Shown piece after piece: positions 55,510 through 62,621 of a stretch of DNA of 62,621 bases. The notes beneath the pieces were generated by a model that saw nothing but the letters and a program-made list of their open reading frames with translations, had not been told where the DNA came from and ran no database searches. Origin of the DNA: Candidatus Eiseniibacteriota bacterium (GTDB taxonomy: Bacteria > Eisenbacteria > RBG-16-71-46); NCBI GenBank assembly GCA_016178725.1, contig JACOSV010000044.1, positions 1 through 62,621 on the forward strand, in the 5' to 3' direction. Both the position numbers and the translations under genes were made by a program. Numbering within the stretch: the first letter of the stretch is position 1; every line of letters begins with the position of its first letter.

Positions 55510-56169
55510 GTGAGATGGCCGATCGTCGTGCTCGCCGCGCTGGCCGCCTTCCCGACGGTCGCAGGCGCCGAGGTCTGGCGCGAGCAGAGCCGTCAGGACG
55601 CCGACGCACGCGGCCTTTCCACGATCGAGATCCACAACGCCCGTGGCCGGATCGACGTGACGCCGAGCAGTGACGGCCGCATCCACCTCACCGCGATCAA
55701 GATCGTCCACCTCGACGGGGCGGGCAGGGCCCGCGACCTCGCGGACCAGATCACCGTGGACACCGATCGCCGCGGTGACCACTACGTCGTCGAGGTCCAC
55801 TACCCGCAGCGCGCCTCGTTCCACATCGACTTCTTTGGCGCCCTGCGCGGCTTCGATCGCGAGTTCGAGGTGCGGATCGCCGCCGAGGTGCCGCCCGCGC
55901 TCGGCGTCGAGGCACGCTCGGCGAGCGGCGTCGTCACCAGCGAAGGCGTCGGCGGCGCGCAGCTGCTGCGGACGGCGAGCGGCGACATCGAGGTACGCTC
56001 GGCCGGGCGCCGCGTCGAGGTCTCGAGCAGCAGCGGGGCGATCGAAGCGTCCGATCTCGGCGCCTCGGCGCGGATCCACAGCGTGAGCGGCGATCTGACG
56101 CTGCACCACGTGCGCGGCGCGCTCGACGCTTCGACCTCGAGCGGCGCCATCCGCATCACCGGCGCCTAG
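55510..56169 (+). CDS. DUF4097-type repeat protein, 5' part, ended by in-frame TAG
   Basis: 219 aa from GTG 55510 (AGGAGG 8 nt before it). Signal peptide 1-20 (WPIVVLAALAAFPTVAGA). DUF4097-like beta-repeat domain with the motif SG(D/A/V) recurring: SASGVV, TASGDIEV, SSSGAIEA, SVSGDLTL, STSSGAIRI. The frame stops at TAG 56167, in the middle of the repeat array; the same pattern continues in frame after the stop. The protein made is probably about 60% of the original length. It is a paralogue of the intact gene at 31579-32442. Confidence 0.8.
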   Translation: MRWPIVVLAALAAFPTVAGAEVWREQSRQDADARGLSTIEIHNARGRIDVTPSSDGRIHLTAIKIVHLDGAGRARDLADQITVDTDRRGDHYVVEVHYPQRASFHIDFFGALRGFDREFEVRIAAEVPPALGVEARSASGVVTSEGVGGAQLLRTASGDIEVRSAGRRVEVSSSSGAIEASDLGASARIHSVSGDLTLHHVRGALDASTSSGAIRITGA

Positions 56170-56568
56170 GACAGCGTCGCGGCCACGAGCGTCAGCGGCG
56201 ACATCAAGCTCGATCGCGCGCCGCACGGGCTGCTCGCGCACTCCTCGAGCGGCAGCCTCGAGGCCGAGGCCGTCGCGGGCGGCGTGCGTGCCGGCACCGT
56301 GAGCGGCGACATCCGGCTCGCCGTGCGCGATCCGCTGCGCGGCCTCGAAGCCTCGAGCAGCAGCGGCTCGATCCGCGTGGCGCTCGATCCCGCGGTGCGC
56401 TGCGTCCTCGACATGCGGACCTCGAGCGGTTCACTCGACGTGCACCTGCCGGTCGAGATGCAGACCATGACGCGACGTCACCTCGAGGCGCGCGTGCGCG
56501 GCGGCACGATCCCGGCGTCGCTGCGCAGCGTTTCGGGGAACATCACCGTGACAGGTGGAGGGCAATGA
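56170..56568 (+). pseudogene. 3' remainder of the DUF4097-type gene after TAG
   Basis: In the same frame as 55510-56169, codons after the TAG read DSVAATSVSGDIKLD, then SSSGSLEA, TVSGDIRL, SSSGSIRV, TSSGSLDV and SVSGNITV, continuing the repeat up to a TGA at 56566. That stop overlaps the next start as ATGA, as expected for the true end of the gene. A single base change (for instance TAG from CAG, GAG or AAG) explains the break: recent mutation, strain variant or sequencing error. Restart at GTG 56284 is possible. Confidence 0.7.
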
Positions 56569-57938
56569 TCATGCGTCGACTCACGGCATTGCTGGTCGCA
56601 CTGGCCCTCTGCGGCACGCTGCTGACCCTCGGCACGATCGCGGCGGTGCTCTCGCCCGGATCGTGTCTGCACCGGCACATGCGGCGGCCGGCGCGCGCCC
56701 TCGCGAGCCTCGTGCCCACCGCGGTGCAGGCGCAGGAGCACATGCGCTTCCAGCCGGTCCCGGCCGAGAGCGTGCGCGACGTCGCGAAGCGTCCGCGCCG
56801 CGGCGCGCGGGCCGTGACGCCGATGCCGGCGCCGGCCACGGCGCCCGCGCCGGAGACCACGGCGACCGTGCCGCCGGTTCCCGACAACGGCGACGAATCG
56901 ACGACCGGCGAATTCGGCAGGCGCTCGTCGCACGCGGGCGACATGGTGCGCTTCGGCTCGTCGATCCACGTGCGCGCGGGACAGAGCGTCCACGGCGACG
57001 TGGTGTCGATGGGCGGCGACGTGACGGTGGACGGGCACGTGGACGGCGACGTGGTCTCGATCGGCGGCGACGTACGGCTCGGCCCCGGCGGCTCGGTGGA
57101 CGGCCAGGTCGTCACGGTCGGCGGCCAGCTGCACGAGGCGCCGGGATCGCACGTCAGCGGCTCGCGCGTCACGGCCGGCGGCCTGCCGCGCCGCTGGGTC
57201 GGCTGGCCGTTCTTCGGCGTGATGAGCTCGGGCATCAAGATCGTGATCGACTTCTGCAAGATGTTGTTCGCCCTGCTCATCGCCTGGGGATTCACGCAGC
57301 TCGCGCCGAATCGCAGCCGCGCCGCGGTGGACTACCTCCGGACCGAGCCGTTGATGGCGTTCGGCATCGGTCTGCTCGCGTGGGCGCTCGTGATCCCGTC
57401 GGTGGTGGCGATGGCGCTCGTGGTCGCGATCCTGTGCATCACGATCATCGGCATTCCGCTCGCGCTCGCGGTGGTGCTCGGCTACGTGCTGGGCCTGCTG
57501 CTGCTCGCGGTGTGGGGATTCGTGGTCGGCACGGTGGTGCTGGGCGGCCGCATCGCGCATCAGCTCGGCCGGGCGGCCGCGACGCTGACGATGATGGCGG
57601 TGTGGGGCATCATCTCGCTCACGGTGGTGTCCGCGGTCGGACACATGTTCGGCGCGCTGCCGATGGGCGGCCCTCCGGGCTTCCTGCTGGTCATGATCGC
57701 GAAGGTGCTCTCGGCGGTGCTGCTCACCGCGGGCGCGGGCGCGATCCTGCGCATGCAGCTGCGCCGCGAGTCGATGAGCCAGTGGTGGCCGCCGGGGCGT
57801 CGCGCGGCGATGGCGACGCCGGGCATGGGCACGCCGGTCGCGCCGGTCACGCCGGCCATGCCGGCCACGCCGGTCACGCAGGTCGCGCCGCCGCCGCCGG
57901 CTGCTCCGATGTCGCCGCCGGAGACGCCGACGGGCTAG
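56565..57938 (+). CDS. Bactofilin-like (polymer-forming) membrane protein
   Basis: 457 aa. N-terminal signal or anchor (ALLVALALCGTLLTLGTIAAVL), a Pro/Ala-rich linker, then a right-handed beta-helix segment of about 80 residues with six-residue rungs (VHGDVVSMGGDVTVDGHVDG) typical of polymer-forming cytoskeletal proteins, and four to five membrane spans (about 225-390), including MALVVAILCITIIGIPLALA. The tail (from about residue 420) is a Pro/Thr/Ala/Met repeat. Translation is coupled (ATGA) to the interrupted DUF4097 gene; the two families often occur together. Envelope organisation is a likely but unproven role. Confidence 0.85.
   Translation: MIMRRLTALLVALALCGTLLTLGTIAAVLSPGSCLHRHMRRPARALASLVPTAVQAQEHMRFQPVPAESVRDVAKRPRRGARAVTPMPAPATAPAPETTATVPPVPDNGDESTTGEFGRRSSHAGDMVRFGSSIHVRAGQSVHGDVVSMGGDVTVDGHVDGDVVSIGGDVRLGPGGSVDGQVVTVGGQLHEAPGSHVSGSRVTAGGLPRRWVGWPFFGVMSSGIKIVIDFCKMLFALLIAWGFTQLAPNRSRAAVDYLRTEPLMAFGIGLLAWALVIPSVVAMALVVAILCITIIGIPLALAVVLGYVLGLLLLAVWGFVVGTVVLGGRIAHQLGRAAATLTMMAVWGIISLTVVSAVGHMFGALPMGGPPGFLLVMIAKVLSAVLLTAGAGAILRMQLRRESMSQWWPPGRRAAMATPGMGTPVAPVTPAMPATPVTQVAPPPPAAPMSPPETPTG
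57834..57890 (+). repeat. Short degenerate repeat coding for a Pro/Thr/Ala tail
   Basis: Tandem variants of a 9-base unit (CCGGTCACG, CCGGCCATG, CCGGCCACG, CCGGTCACG) encode PVT/PAM/PAT steps at the C-terminus of the bactofilin-like protein. Such tracts can vary in length between strains. Confidence 0.55.
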
Positions 57939-57966
57939 GCCGCCGCGATTCCGCTAGGCTGCGTGC

Positions 57967-58491
57967 GTGACCACGTCCCTGTGGATGATGGTGCTGCTGC
58001 TGTTCGCCGAAGGCGGCACGCTCTCGTTCCTCACGACGCCGACGCTCCTCTATTACGGCCGCTATCACGAATCGTGGGTCGTGGCGCTCGCGGGCAGCGC
58101 GGCGAGCGCCGCCGGCAGCGCGCTCCAGCTCTGGGCGCTGCGCTGGGCGCTCGACGAGAAGCACGCCTGGATGCACCGCTTCGCTCCGTCGCGCCGCAAG
58201 GTGGATGACGCGCTCAAGCACTATCCGGCCGCGACGTTCCTCGGCCTGCTGGTCGCGCGCGCGACGCCGCTCCCCGACGCGCCGCTCAAGATCGTCGCCG
58301 CGGTGGTGCGCTATTCGATCGGGCTCTATACGCTCGCGGTGCTCCTCGGCGCGCTGCCCTACTTCTACGTCCTCGCCCTCGTCGGCCGCGAGGTCAGGAT
58401 CCCGAACTGGGTCCTGATCGCCTCGATCGTGGCGATCGCGCTCGGCGTCGGCGTGGACTGGCTGCGCAAGCGCCGCGCGGTCCGCGCCTGA
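57967..58491 (+). CDS. VTT/DedA-like membrane protein
   Basis: 174 aa with four to five membrane spans. The central part (HYPAATFLGLLVARATPLPDAPLKIVAA, then YSIGLYTLAVLLGALPYFYVLALVGREV) resembles the VTT (SNARE-associated, DedA) domain: polar Arg within a hydrophobic helix, Pro-containing loop, Gly-rich helix. DedA proteins work in lipid carrier or phospholipid flipping. GTG 57967 is 7 nt after a TAGGCT -10-like element, so the mRNA may be leaderless. Family assignment is moderate because the protein is short. Confidence 0.7.
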   Translation: MTTSLWMMVLLLFAEGGTLSFLTTPTLLYYGRYHESWVVALAGSAASAAGSALQLWALRWALDEKHAWMHRFAPSRRKVDDALKHYPAATFLGLLVARATPLPDAPLKIVAAVVRYSIGLYTLAVLLGALPYFYVLALVGREVRIPNWVLIASIVAIALGVGVDWLRKRRAVRA

Positions 58492-58543
58492 TGGTGACGC
58501 GCGCCGAGGAGCGAGGTCGGCTCGCCCCTAGGCCGTCACCATC
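58490..58543. terminator. Inverted repeat between convergent genes
   Basis: GATGGTGACG (58490-58499) and CGTCACCATC (58534-58543) pair perfectly and enclose smaller stems (GCGAG/CTCGC). The repeat covers the last codons of the convergent nagZ-like gene; it may terminate both transcripts. Confidence 0.4.
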
Positions 58544-59952
58544 CGCCCCAGCGTCCGCGCGACGACGCGGCGCGTGAGCGGCGTCGCATCGGACGCCGAG
58601 ATGCGCAGCGCCGCCTCCGGCACGTCGTCGAGGAACGCGTCGCTCTGAAGTCCGACCAGCACCGTGGGGCGCTCGCGGCAGATCGCGCGCATGCGCTCGA
58701 TCTCAGCCGGAGCGAACGGCACGCGCGTCATCACCGCGATCACCTCGACGCCCGGCGCCTCCGATGTCACCGCGATCCCCTGCGCCGCGAGATCCGCCGC
58801 GAGCGTCGGACCGTGCGCGAACGCCGGCTCGTGCACGCGCCACGGACGTGAAGCCGCCGCGGCCGGCAGGCCGCCGCGCACGATGAGCCCGCGCGCGACG
58901 ATCGCTTCGAGCCGCGGCTCCCAGTCGTCCGGCGTCAGCGATGCGAGCGGGCGCGCGAGCTCGTCGTCGCCCGGCTCGGCGTGGGCGGCATCGAACGCCG
59001 CGAGTCGCGGGCGCGCCGCGTCGTAGCTCGCACGGTCGATCGCGCCGTCCACCAGCGCGCGCGCCAGCTCGAGCCGCGCGCGGCGCACCGCCTCGTCGTG
59101 GAACGCGAACAGCAGCAGGTCGCATCCCGCCGCCAGCGCGAGCCGCGCCGTCTCGAACGCGCCGCGGCCCTCGGCGGCGCCCTTCATCTCGAGCGCGTCG
59201 GTGATCGCGACGCCGCGGAACCCGAGCGTTTCGCGCAGCAGGTCGTGGACGATCGCGCGCGAAAACGTCGCGGGCCGGTCGGGATCGAGCGACGGGTAGA
59301 CCACGTGCGCCGTCATCACCGCGTCGGCGTCGAGGTTGGCCCGGAACGGCGCGAGCTCGCGCGCGTCGAGCGCCTCGCGCGACGCGTCGCAGCGCGGCAG
59401 CGCGAGGTGCGAGTCGAGCACCGTGTCGCCGTGCCCGGGGAAGTGCTTGAGGCAGACCGCCGCGTTCGCGCTCCGCAGCCCGCGCACCGTCTCGGCGACC
59501 GCGCGCGCGACCGGGTCCGGCGCGGCGCCGAACGCGCGCGGGCCGATCACCGGGTTGCGCGGCTCGCTCGCCACGTCGGCGACCGGCGCGAACGGCCAGT
59601 CCACGCCGAGCGCGCGCAGCCGCGCGCCGGTCACCTGGGCGATCCAGGCGAGATCGCCGGGCGCCGCGCCGCGCGCGAGCAGCGCGGCGTTGGGCGGGAC
59701 GACGAGGTGCCCGGCGAGCTGCGAGACGAAGCCGCCCTCCTCGTCCATCGCGATGAACAGGCGCCGCGGGCGGACGAGCGCGCGCAGGCGCGCGGTCAGG
59801 CGGCGGAGATCGTCGAGGTCGCGGAAGTCGCGCGCGAACAGAATGACGCCGGCGGGAGGGAAGGCGGCGACGTCGCGTTCCCACGCGGCGGTGAGTCCCT
59901 CGCGCGGCAGCCCGACCACCAACCGGCGCGCGATGCCGCGCTGTGCGTCCAT
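58528..59952 (-). CDS. nagZ: Glycoside hydrolase family 3 (beta-N-acetylhexosaminidase, NagZ-like)
   Basis: 474 aa. The NagZ signature KHFPGHGDTVLDSHLALP with its His-Asp general acid/base and the nucleophile Asp in VAITDALEMKGA are intact; MDEEGGFVSQL near residue 75 and FAPVADVA match the (beta/alpha)8 domain. In NagZ the enzyme removes GlcNAc from muropeptides in cell-wall recycling. A C-terminal domain of about 130 residues is extra to the short NagZ type, as in longer family members. Start 59952 begins at the conserved ARRLVVGLP; the frame upstream reads into the divergent promoter. No signal peptide, so cytoplasmic. Confidence 0.92.
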   Translation of the reverse strand: MDAQRGIARRLVVGLPREGLTAAWERDVAAFPPAGVILFARDFRDLDDLRRLTARLRALVRPRRLFIAMDEEGGFVSQLAGHLVVPPNAALLARGAAPGDLAWIAQVTGARLRALGVDWPFAPVADVASEPRNPVIGPRAFGAAPDPVARAVAETVRGLRSANAAVCLKHFPGHGDTVLDSHLALPRCDASREALDARELAPFRANLDADAVMTAHVVYPSLDPDRPATFSRAIVHDLLRETLGFRGVAITDALEMKGAAEGRGAFETARLALAAGCDLLLFAFHDEAVRRARLELARALVDGAIDRASYDAARPRLAAFDAAHAEPGDDELARPLASLTPDDWEPRLEAIVARGLIVRGGLPAAAASRPWRVHEPAFAHGPTLAADLAAQGIAVTSEAPGVEVIAVMTRVPFAPAEIERMRAICRERPTVLVGLQSDAFLDDVPEAALRISASDATPLTRRVVARTLGRMVTA

Positions 59953-59996
59953 GCCGCGACCATCGTGCAATTCGCCGCGTCCATGCAAATCGCTCG

Positions 59997-60026
59997 TTGG
60001 GTCGCACCCACCGTGCGCGGTAGACT
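59997..60026 (+). promoter_or_regulatory. Promoter of the aminotransferase gene
   Basis: TTGGGT (59997-60002), 18-bp spacer, TAGACT (60021-60026), with the ATG only 12 nt after the -10; the mRNA would have almost no leader. Confidence 0.5.
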
Positions 60027-60037
60027 TGTGATCTCCG

Positions 60038-61213
60038 ATGCGACCTCTCGTCTCCCAGCGCAGCACGCGCTTCACCGAGTCCGTGATCCGCGAGATGACG
60101 CGCCTCTGCCATCAGCACGGCGGCGTCAATCTGGCGCAGGGCTTTCCCGATTTCGCGGCACCCGAGGCGATCAAGGACGAAGCGGCGCGCGCGGTGCGCG
60201 ACGACGTCAATCAGTACGCGATCACCTGGGGCGCGAAGCGCCTGCGCGACGCGCTGGTCGAGAAGACGCTGCGCTTCGCCGGCCTCCGCTACGACGCCGA
60301 GACCGAGATCACGGTCTGCTGCGGCTCGACCGAGTGCATGATCGCGACGATGCTCGGCCTCGTGAATCCGGGCGAAGAGGTCGTGATCTTCGAGCCCTTC
60401 TACGAGAACTACGGACCGGACGTGATCCTCTCCGGCGCGACGCCGCGCTTCGTGCGCCTGCGCGAACCGGACTGGACCTACGATCCGGCCGAGCTCGAGG
60501 CGGCGTTCTCGAACCGCACCAAGGCGATCGTCATCAATACCCCCAACAATCCGACCGGGAAGGTGTTCAGCCGCGCCGAGCTCGAGCACATCGCGGCGCT
60601 GTGCCGGACGTGGGACGTGGTGGCGATCACGGATGAGATCTACGAGCACATTCTCTATGACGGCGCCGAGCACGTGAGCATGGCGTCGCTCGACGGCATG
60701 CGCGAGCGCACCGTCACGATCAGCGGCGTGTCGAAGACGTACAGTGTCACGGGCTGGCGGATCGGCTGGTGCCTCGCCGCGCCGCCGCTCACGGCCGCGA
60801 TCCGAAAAGTTCACGACTTCCTGACCGTGGGCGCTCCGGCGCCGCTGCAGGAGGCGGCGGCGGTCGCGCTCGCCACGCCCGACGGTTACTACCGCACGCT
60901 CGCGGACGGCTATCGCGAGCGCCGCGACCATCTCGTCCCGGCGCTCGAAGCGGCGGGATTCCGCGCGTTCCGGCCGCGGGGCGCGTATTACGTGATGACC
61001 GACATCTCGGGCTTCGGCTTCCCGGACGACGTCGCTTTCGCCCGCCATCTCGTGGCGGACGGAGGCGTCGCGGCGGTGCCGGGCTCGAGCTTCTACTCCG
61101 ATCCGGCGGCGGGGCGGCAGCGTCTTCGCTTCCACTTCGCGCGCCGGCGCGAGACACTCGATGCGGCCGTGGCGCGTCTGGGCAGGCTCAAGGCCCGGGC
61201 GTCCGTCACTTGA
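60038..61213 (+). CDS. Class I pyridoxal-phosphate aminotransferase
   Basis: 391 aa, fold type I. NLAQGFPDF at the start is typical of the kynurenine/glutamine/methionine aminotransferase group. PLP contacts: CCGSTE, NTPNNPTG, ITDEIYEH and the Schiff-base lysine in ISGVSKTYSVTGWRIGW; Arg in the C-terminal LRFHFARR binds the substrate carboxylate. Substrate is probably an aromatic, methionine or related keto acid. It is divergent from nagZ-like and followed after 23 nt by the processing protease gene. Confidence 0.94.
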   Translation: MRPLVSQRSTRFTESVIREMTRLCHQHGGVNLAQGFPDFAAPEAIKDEAARAVRDDVNQYAITWGAKRLRDALVEKTLRFAGLRYDAETEITVCCGSTECMIATMLGLVNPGEEVVIFEPFYENYGPDVILSGATPRFVRLREPDWTYDPAELEAAFSNRTKAIVINTPNNPTGKVFSRAELEHIAALCRTWDVVAITDEIYEHILYDGAEHVSMASLDGMRERTVTISGVSKTYSVTGWRIGWCLAAPPLTAAIRKVHDFLTVGAPAPLQEAAAVALATPDGYYRTLADGYRERRDHLVPALEAAGFRAFRPRGAYYVMTDISGFGFPDDVAFARHLVADGGVAAVPGSSFYSDPAAGRQRLRFHFARRRETLDAAVARLGRLKARASVT

Positions 61214-61236
61214 CCTTCACCCCCAGGGACCTCTTC

Positions 61237-62621
61237 ATGGCGTTCTTCCGTCGCACCTCGCTCGGCCCACTCGCGGTGGCCATGGCGCTCGCACTGCTGC
61301 TCGGCTTCGGACTCGCTCGCGGCCTCCAGGCCACGGACGACATGCGCAGCCAGCTCGACCTGTTCTCGCAGGTGCTCTACCTCGTGCAGAACAACTACGT
61401 CGAGGCGCCCGACAACGAGAAGCTCATCAAGGGCGCGATCGACGGCATGCTCAAGACGCTCGATCCGCACACCGTCTACGTGCCGATGCAGCGGGCGCAG
61501 CAGATGGACGAGGAGTTCCAGGGCGAGTACTCGGGGATCGGCATCAACTTCGACCTGCGCGACGGCGCGATCGTCGTCATCGCGCCGCTCGAGGGTTCGC
61601 CCTCGTCGCGCCTCGGCATTCAGGCCGGCGACCGTATCGTCGAGATCGAGGGCAAGCCGCTCGCCAAGAACCTGACGACCGACGACGTGTTCAAGCTGCT
61701 GCGCGGCGCCGCCGGCACCGTGGTCAACGTCACGATCGAGCGCGAAGGCGACAGCCAGCCGCACCACTTCGCGATCGAGCGCGCCAAGATCCCGCTCGAG
61801 AGCGTGCCGTACGCGTTCATGATGCGCCCCGGCGTCGGCTACGTGCGCATCACGCGCTTCGCGCAGACCACCGGCACCGAGCTCGAGAAGGCGCTCACCG
61901 GGCTGCGCCAGCAGGGCATGAAGTCGCTGGTGCTCGACCTGCGCCAGAACGCCGGCGGCCTGCTGTCGCAGGCGGTCGAGGTGCTCGACGAGCTGGTGCC
62001 GCAGAACAAGCGCGTCGTCTACACGCGCGGGCGCATCCAGTCGGCGAACGCCGACTACTACAGCAGCGAGCGTCCCAAGCTCGTGGACGGCCCGATCGTC
62101 GTGCTCATCGATCACGGCTCGGCGTCGGCGTCCGAGATCGTGGCCGGCGCGATGCAGGATCTCGATCGCGGGCTGATCGCCGGCGTCAACTCGTTCGGCA
62201 AGGGGCTGGTCCAGAACCAGCTCCGGCTCGGCGACGGATCGAAGCTGCTGCTCACGATCGCCAAGTACTACACGCCGAGCGGCCGGACCATCCAGCGCCC
62301 CTACGACAAGTTCGGGTCCGATCGCGTCTCGTATCAGGAGGACGCGGCCCGCGAGGACGTGCCGAGCGACTCCGAGCTCGCGGCGCGGCCCAAGTTCAAG
62401 ACGCAGGCGGGGCGCAATGTGTTCGGCGGCGGCGGCATCTTCCCCGACGTGGTGCTCAAGGACGACCCGCTGCTCACGCGCCCGCAGGTGGACATGATCC
62501 AGAAGCGCGTGTTCTTCGAGTTCGCGACCCACTACATCGCGCAGCACAAGAGTCAGAAGTGGACGGCGCAGGCGCTCGGCAAGGACGTCAAGCTCACGGA
62601 CGCCGACTGGCAGGCGCTGCA
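61237..62621 (+). CDS. Carboxy-terminal processing protease (S41), 3'-truncated by the window
   Basis: At least 461 codons, open at the window end. Signal or anchor peptide (LGPLAVAMALALLLGFGLARGL). Domains in order: N-terminal helical cap (LDLFSQVLYLVQNNYVEAPD, LDPHTVYVP), PDZ (SGIGINFDLRDGAIVVIAPLEG) and S41 catalytic core, with catalytic Ser in DHGSASASEIVAGAM and Lys in NSFGKGLVQNQ. It continues with YYTPSGRTIQ. Such proteases process periplasmic or secreted proteins. Start ATG 61237 is preceded by AGGGAC; a TTG at 61210 is a less likely start. Confidence 0.95.
   Translation, partial: MAFFRRTSLGPLAVAMALALLLGFGLARGLQATDDMRSQLDLFSQVLYLVQNNYVEAPDNEKLIKGAIDGMLKTLDPHTVYVPMQRAQQMDEEFQGEYSGIGINFDLRDGAIVVIAPLEGSPSSRLGIQAGDRIVEIEGKPLAKNLTTDDVFKLLRGAAGTVVNVTIEREGDSQPHHFAIERAKIPLESVPYAFMMRPGVGYVRITRFAQTTGTELEKALTGLRQQGMKSLVLDLRQNAGGLLSQAVEVLDELVPQNKRVVYTRGRIQSANADYYSSERPKLVDGPIVVLIDHGSASASEIVAGAMQDLDRGLIAGVNSFGKGLVQNQLRLGDGSKLLLTIAKYYTPSGRTIQRPYDKFGSDRVSYQEDAAREDVPSDSELAARPKFKTQAGRNVFGGGGIFPDVVLKDDPLLTRPQVDMIQKRVFFEFATHYIAQHKSQKWTAQALGKDVKLTDADWQAL

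Noticed and set aside
56167..56169. TAG read as pyrrolysine
   Set aside because: Pyrrolysine is limited to a few methylamine users and is not expected in a repeat protein of variable sequence; a nonsense change or error is simpler.

Overview
This is a 62.6 kb window of very GC-rich, gene-dense DNA from a diderm (Gram-negative) bacterium. The outer membrane is shown by a full-length LptD and by many lipoprotein and Sec signal peptides. A PorX-type response regulator with a PglZ/alkaline-phosphatase-like output domain next to tsaE, together with DUF4097/[ST]GDG beta-solenoid proteins and an M61 peptidase, points towards the FCB superphylum or a high-GC relative such as Candidatus Eisenbacteria. 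That placement is inference only; no rRNA gene is present. I see no tRNA or rRNA genes, no insertion sequences, no phage genes and no CRISPR array. Most of the window is chromosomal housekeeping and carbon metabolism, packed into operons linked by 4-nt ATGA/GTGA stop/start overlaps.

Layout. 1-4523 (+): a short-chain acyl-CoA oxidation cluster (thiolase truncated at the window edge, 3-hydroxybutyryl-CoA dehydrogenase, two acyl-CoA dehydrogenases, a small membrane protein). 4880-7322: a ChrB-domain protein with a lipoprotein (-) and a divergent DUF362 protein (+). 14003-7286 (-): an operon acpS, biotin carboxylase, biotin carrier, methylmalonyl-CoA mutase catalytic subunit, methylmalonyl-CoA epimerase and a DUF4838 secreted protein; the four central genes form the propionyl-CoA to succinyl-CoA route. 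14171-16169 (+): ECF sigma factor, short membrane anti-sigma candidate and Spy/CpxP-like sensor, a layout like the CnrYXH metal-sensing modules. 16336-22726 (+): tgt, yajC, def, fmt, rsmB, PASTA protein, rpe. 22760-23527 (-): an ArsR-AHSA1 fusion regulator. 23725-31510 (+): ffh, rpsP, a degenerate HemC homologue, TPR lipoprotein, serS, histidine kinase, M61 peptidase.

31579-32442 (-) is a [ST]GDG-repeat DUF4097 protein, divergent from a six-gene operon at 32679-41718 (+): porX-like regulator, tsaE, tsaB-rimI fusion, accD, folC and a long lptD. Then follow HU, a zinc-ribbon/TPR protein, a copper P-type ATPase, a beta-propeller protein, a TPR/zincin protein, a small basic protein, an S9 peptidase, the cytochrome described next, cystathionine beta-synthase with gamma-lyase (reverse transsulfuration), a small lipoprotein, an interrupted DUF4097 gene with a bactofilin-like membrane protein, a VTT/DedA-like protein, GH3/NagZ (-), a class I aminotransferase, and a carboxy-terminal processing protease cut by the window end.

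The strongest unusual signal is at 50800-52230: a secreted UshA-like/tetraheme cytochrome c whose frame contains TGA at 50962, in the context Pro-Cys-Gly-[TGA]-His, followed at a suitable distance by a perfect 7-bp hairpin. It is best read as a selenocysteine codon, so the gene would be missed or truncated by standard calling. Other items worth a look: a HemC homologue lacking the cofactor cysteine and a catalytic lysine (25650-26576), two apparent CTG start codons (sigma factor, fmt), a shared promoter pattern with -10 elements of the form TA(A/G)(A/C)CT, some of them so close to the start codon that the mRNA would be leaderless, and an in-frame amber codon in a DUF4097 gene.
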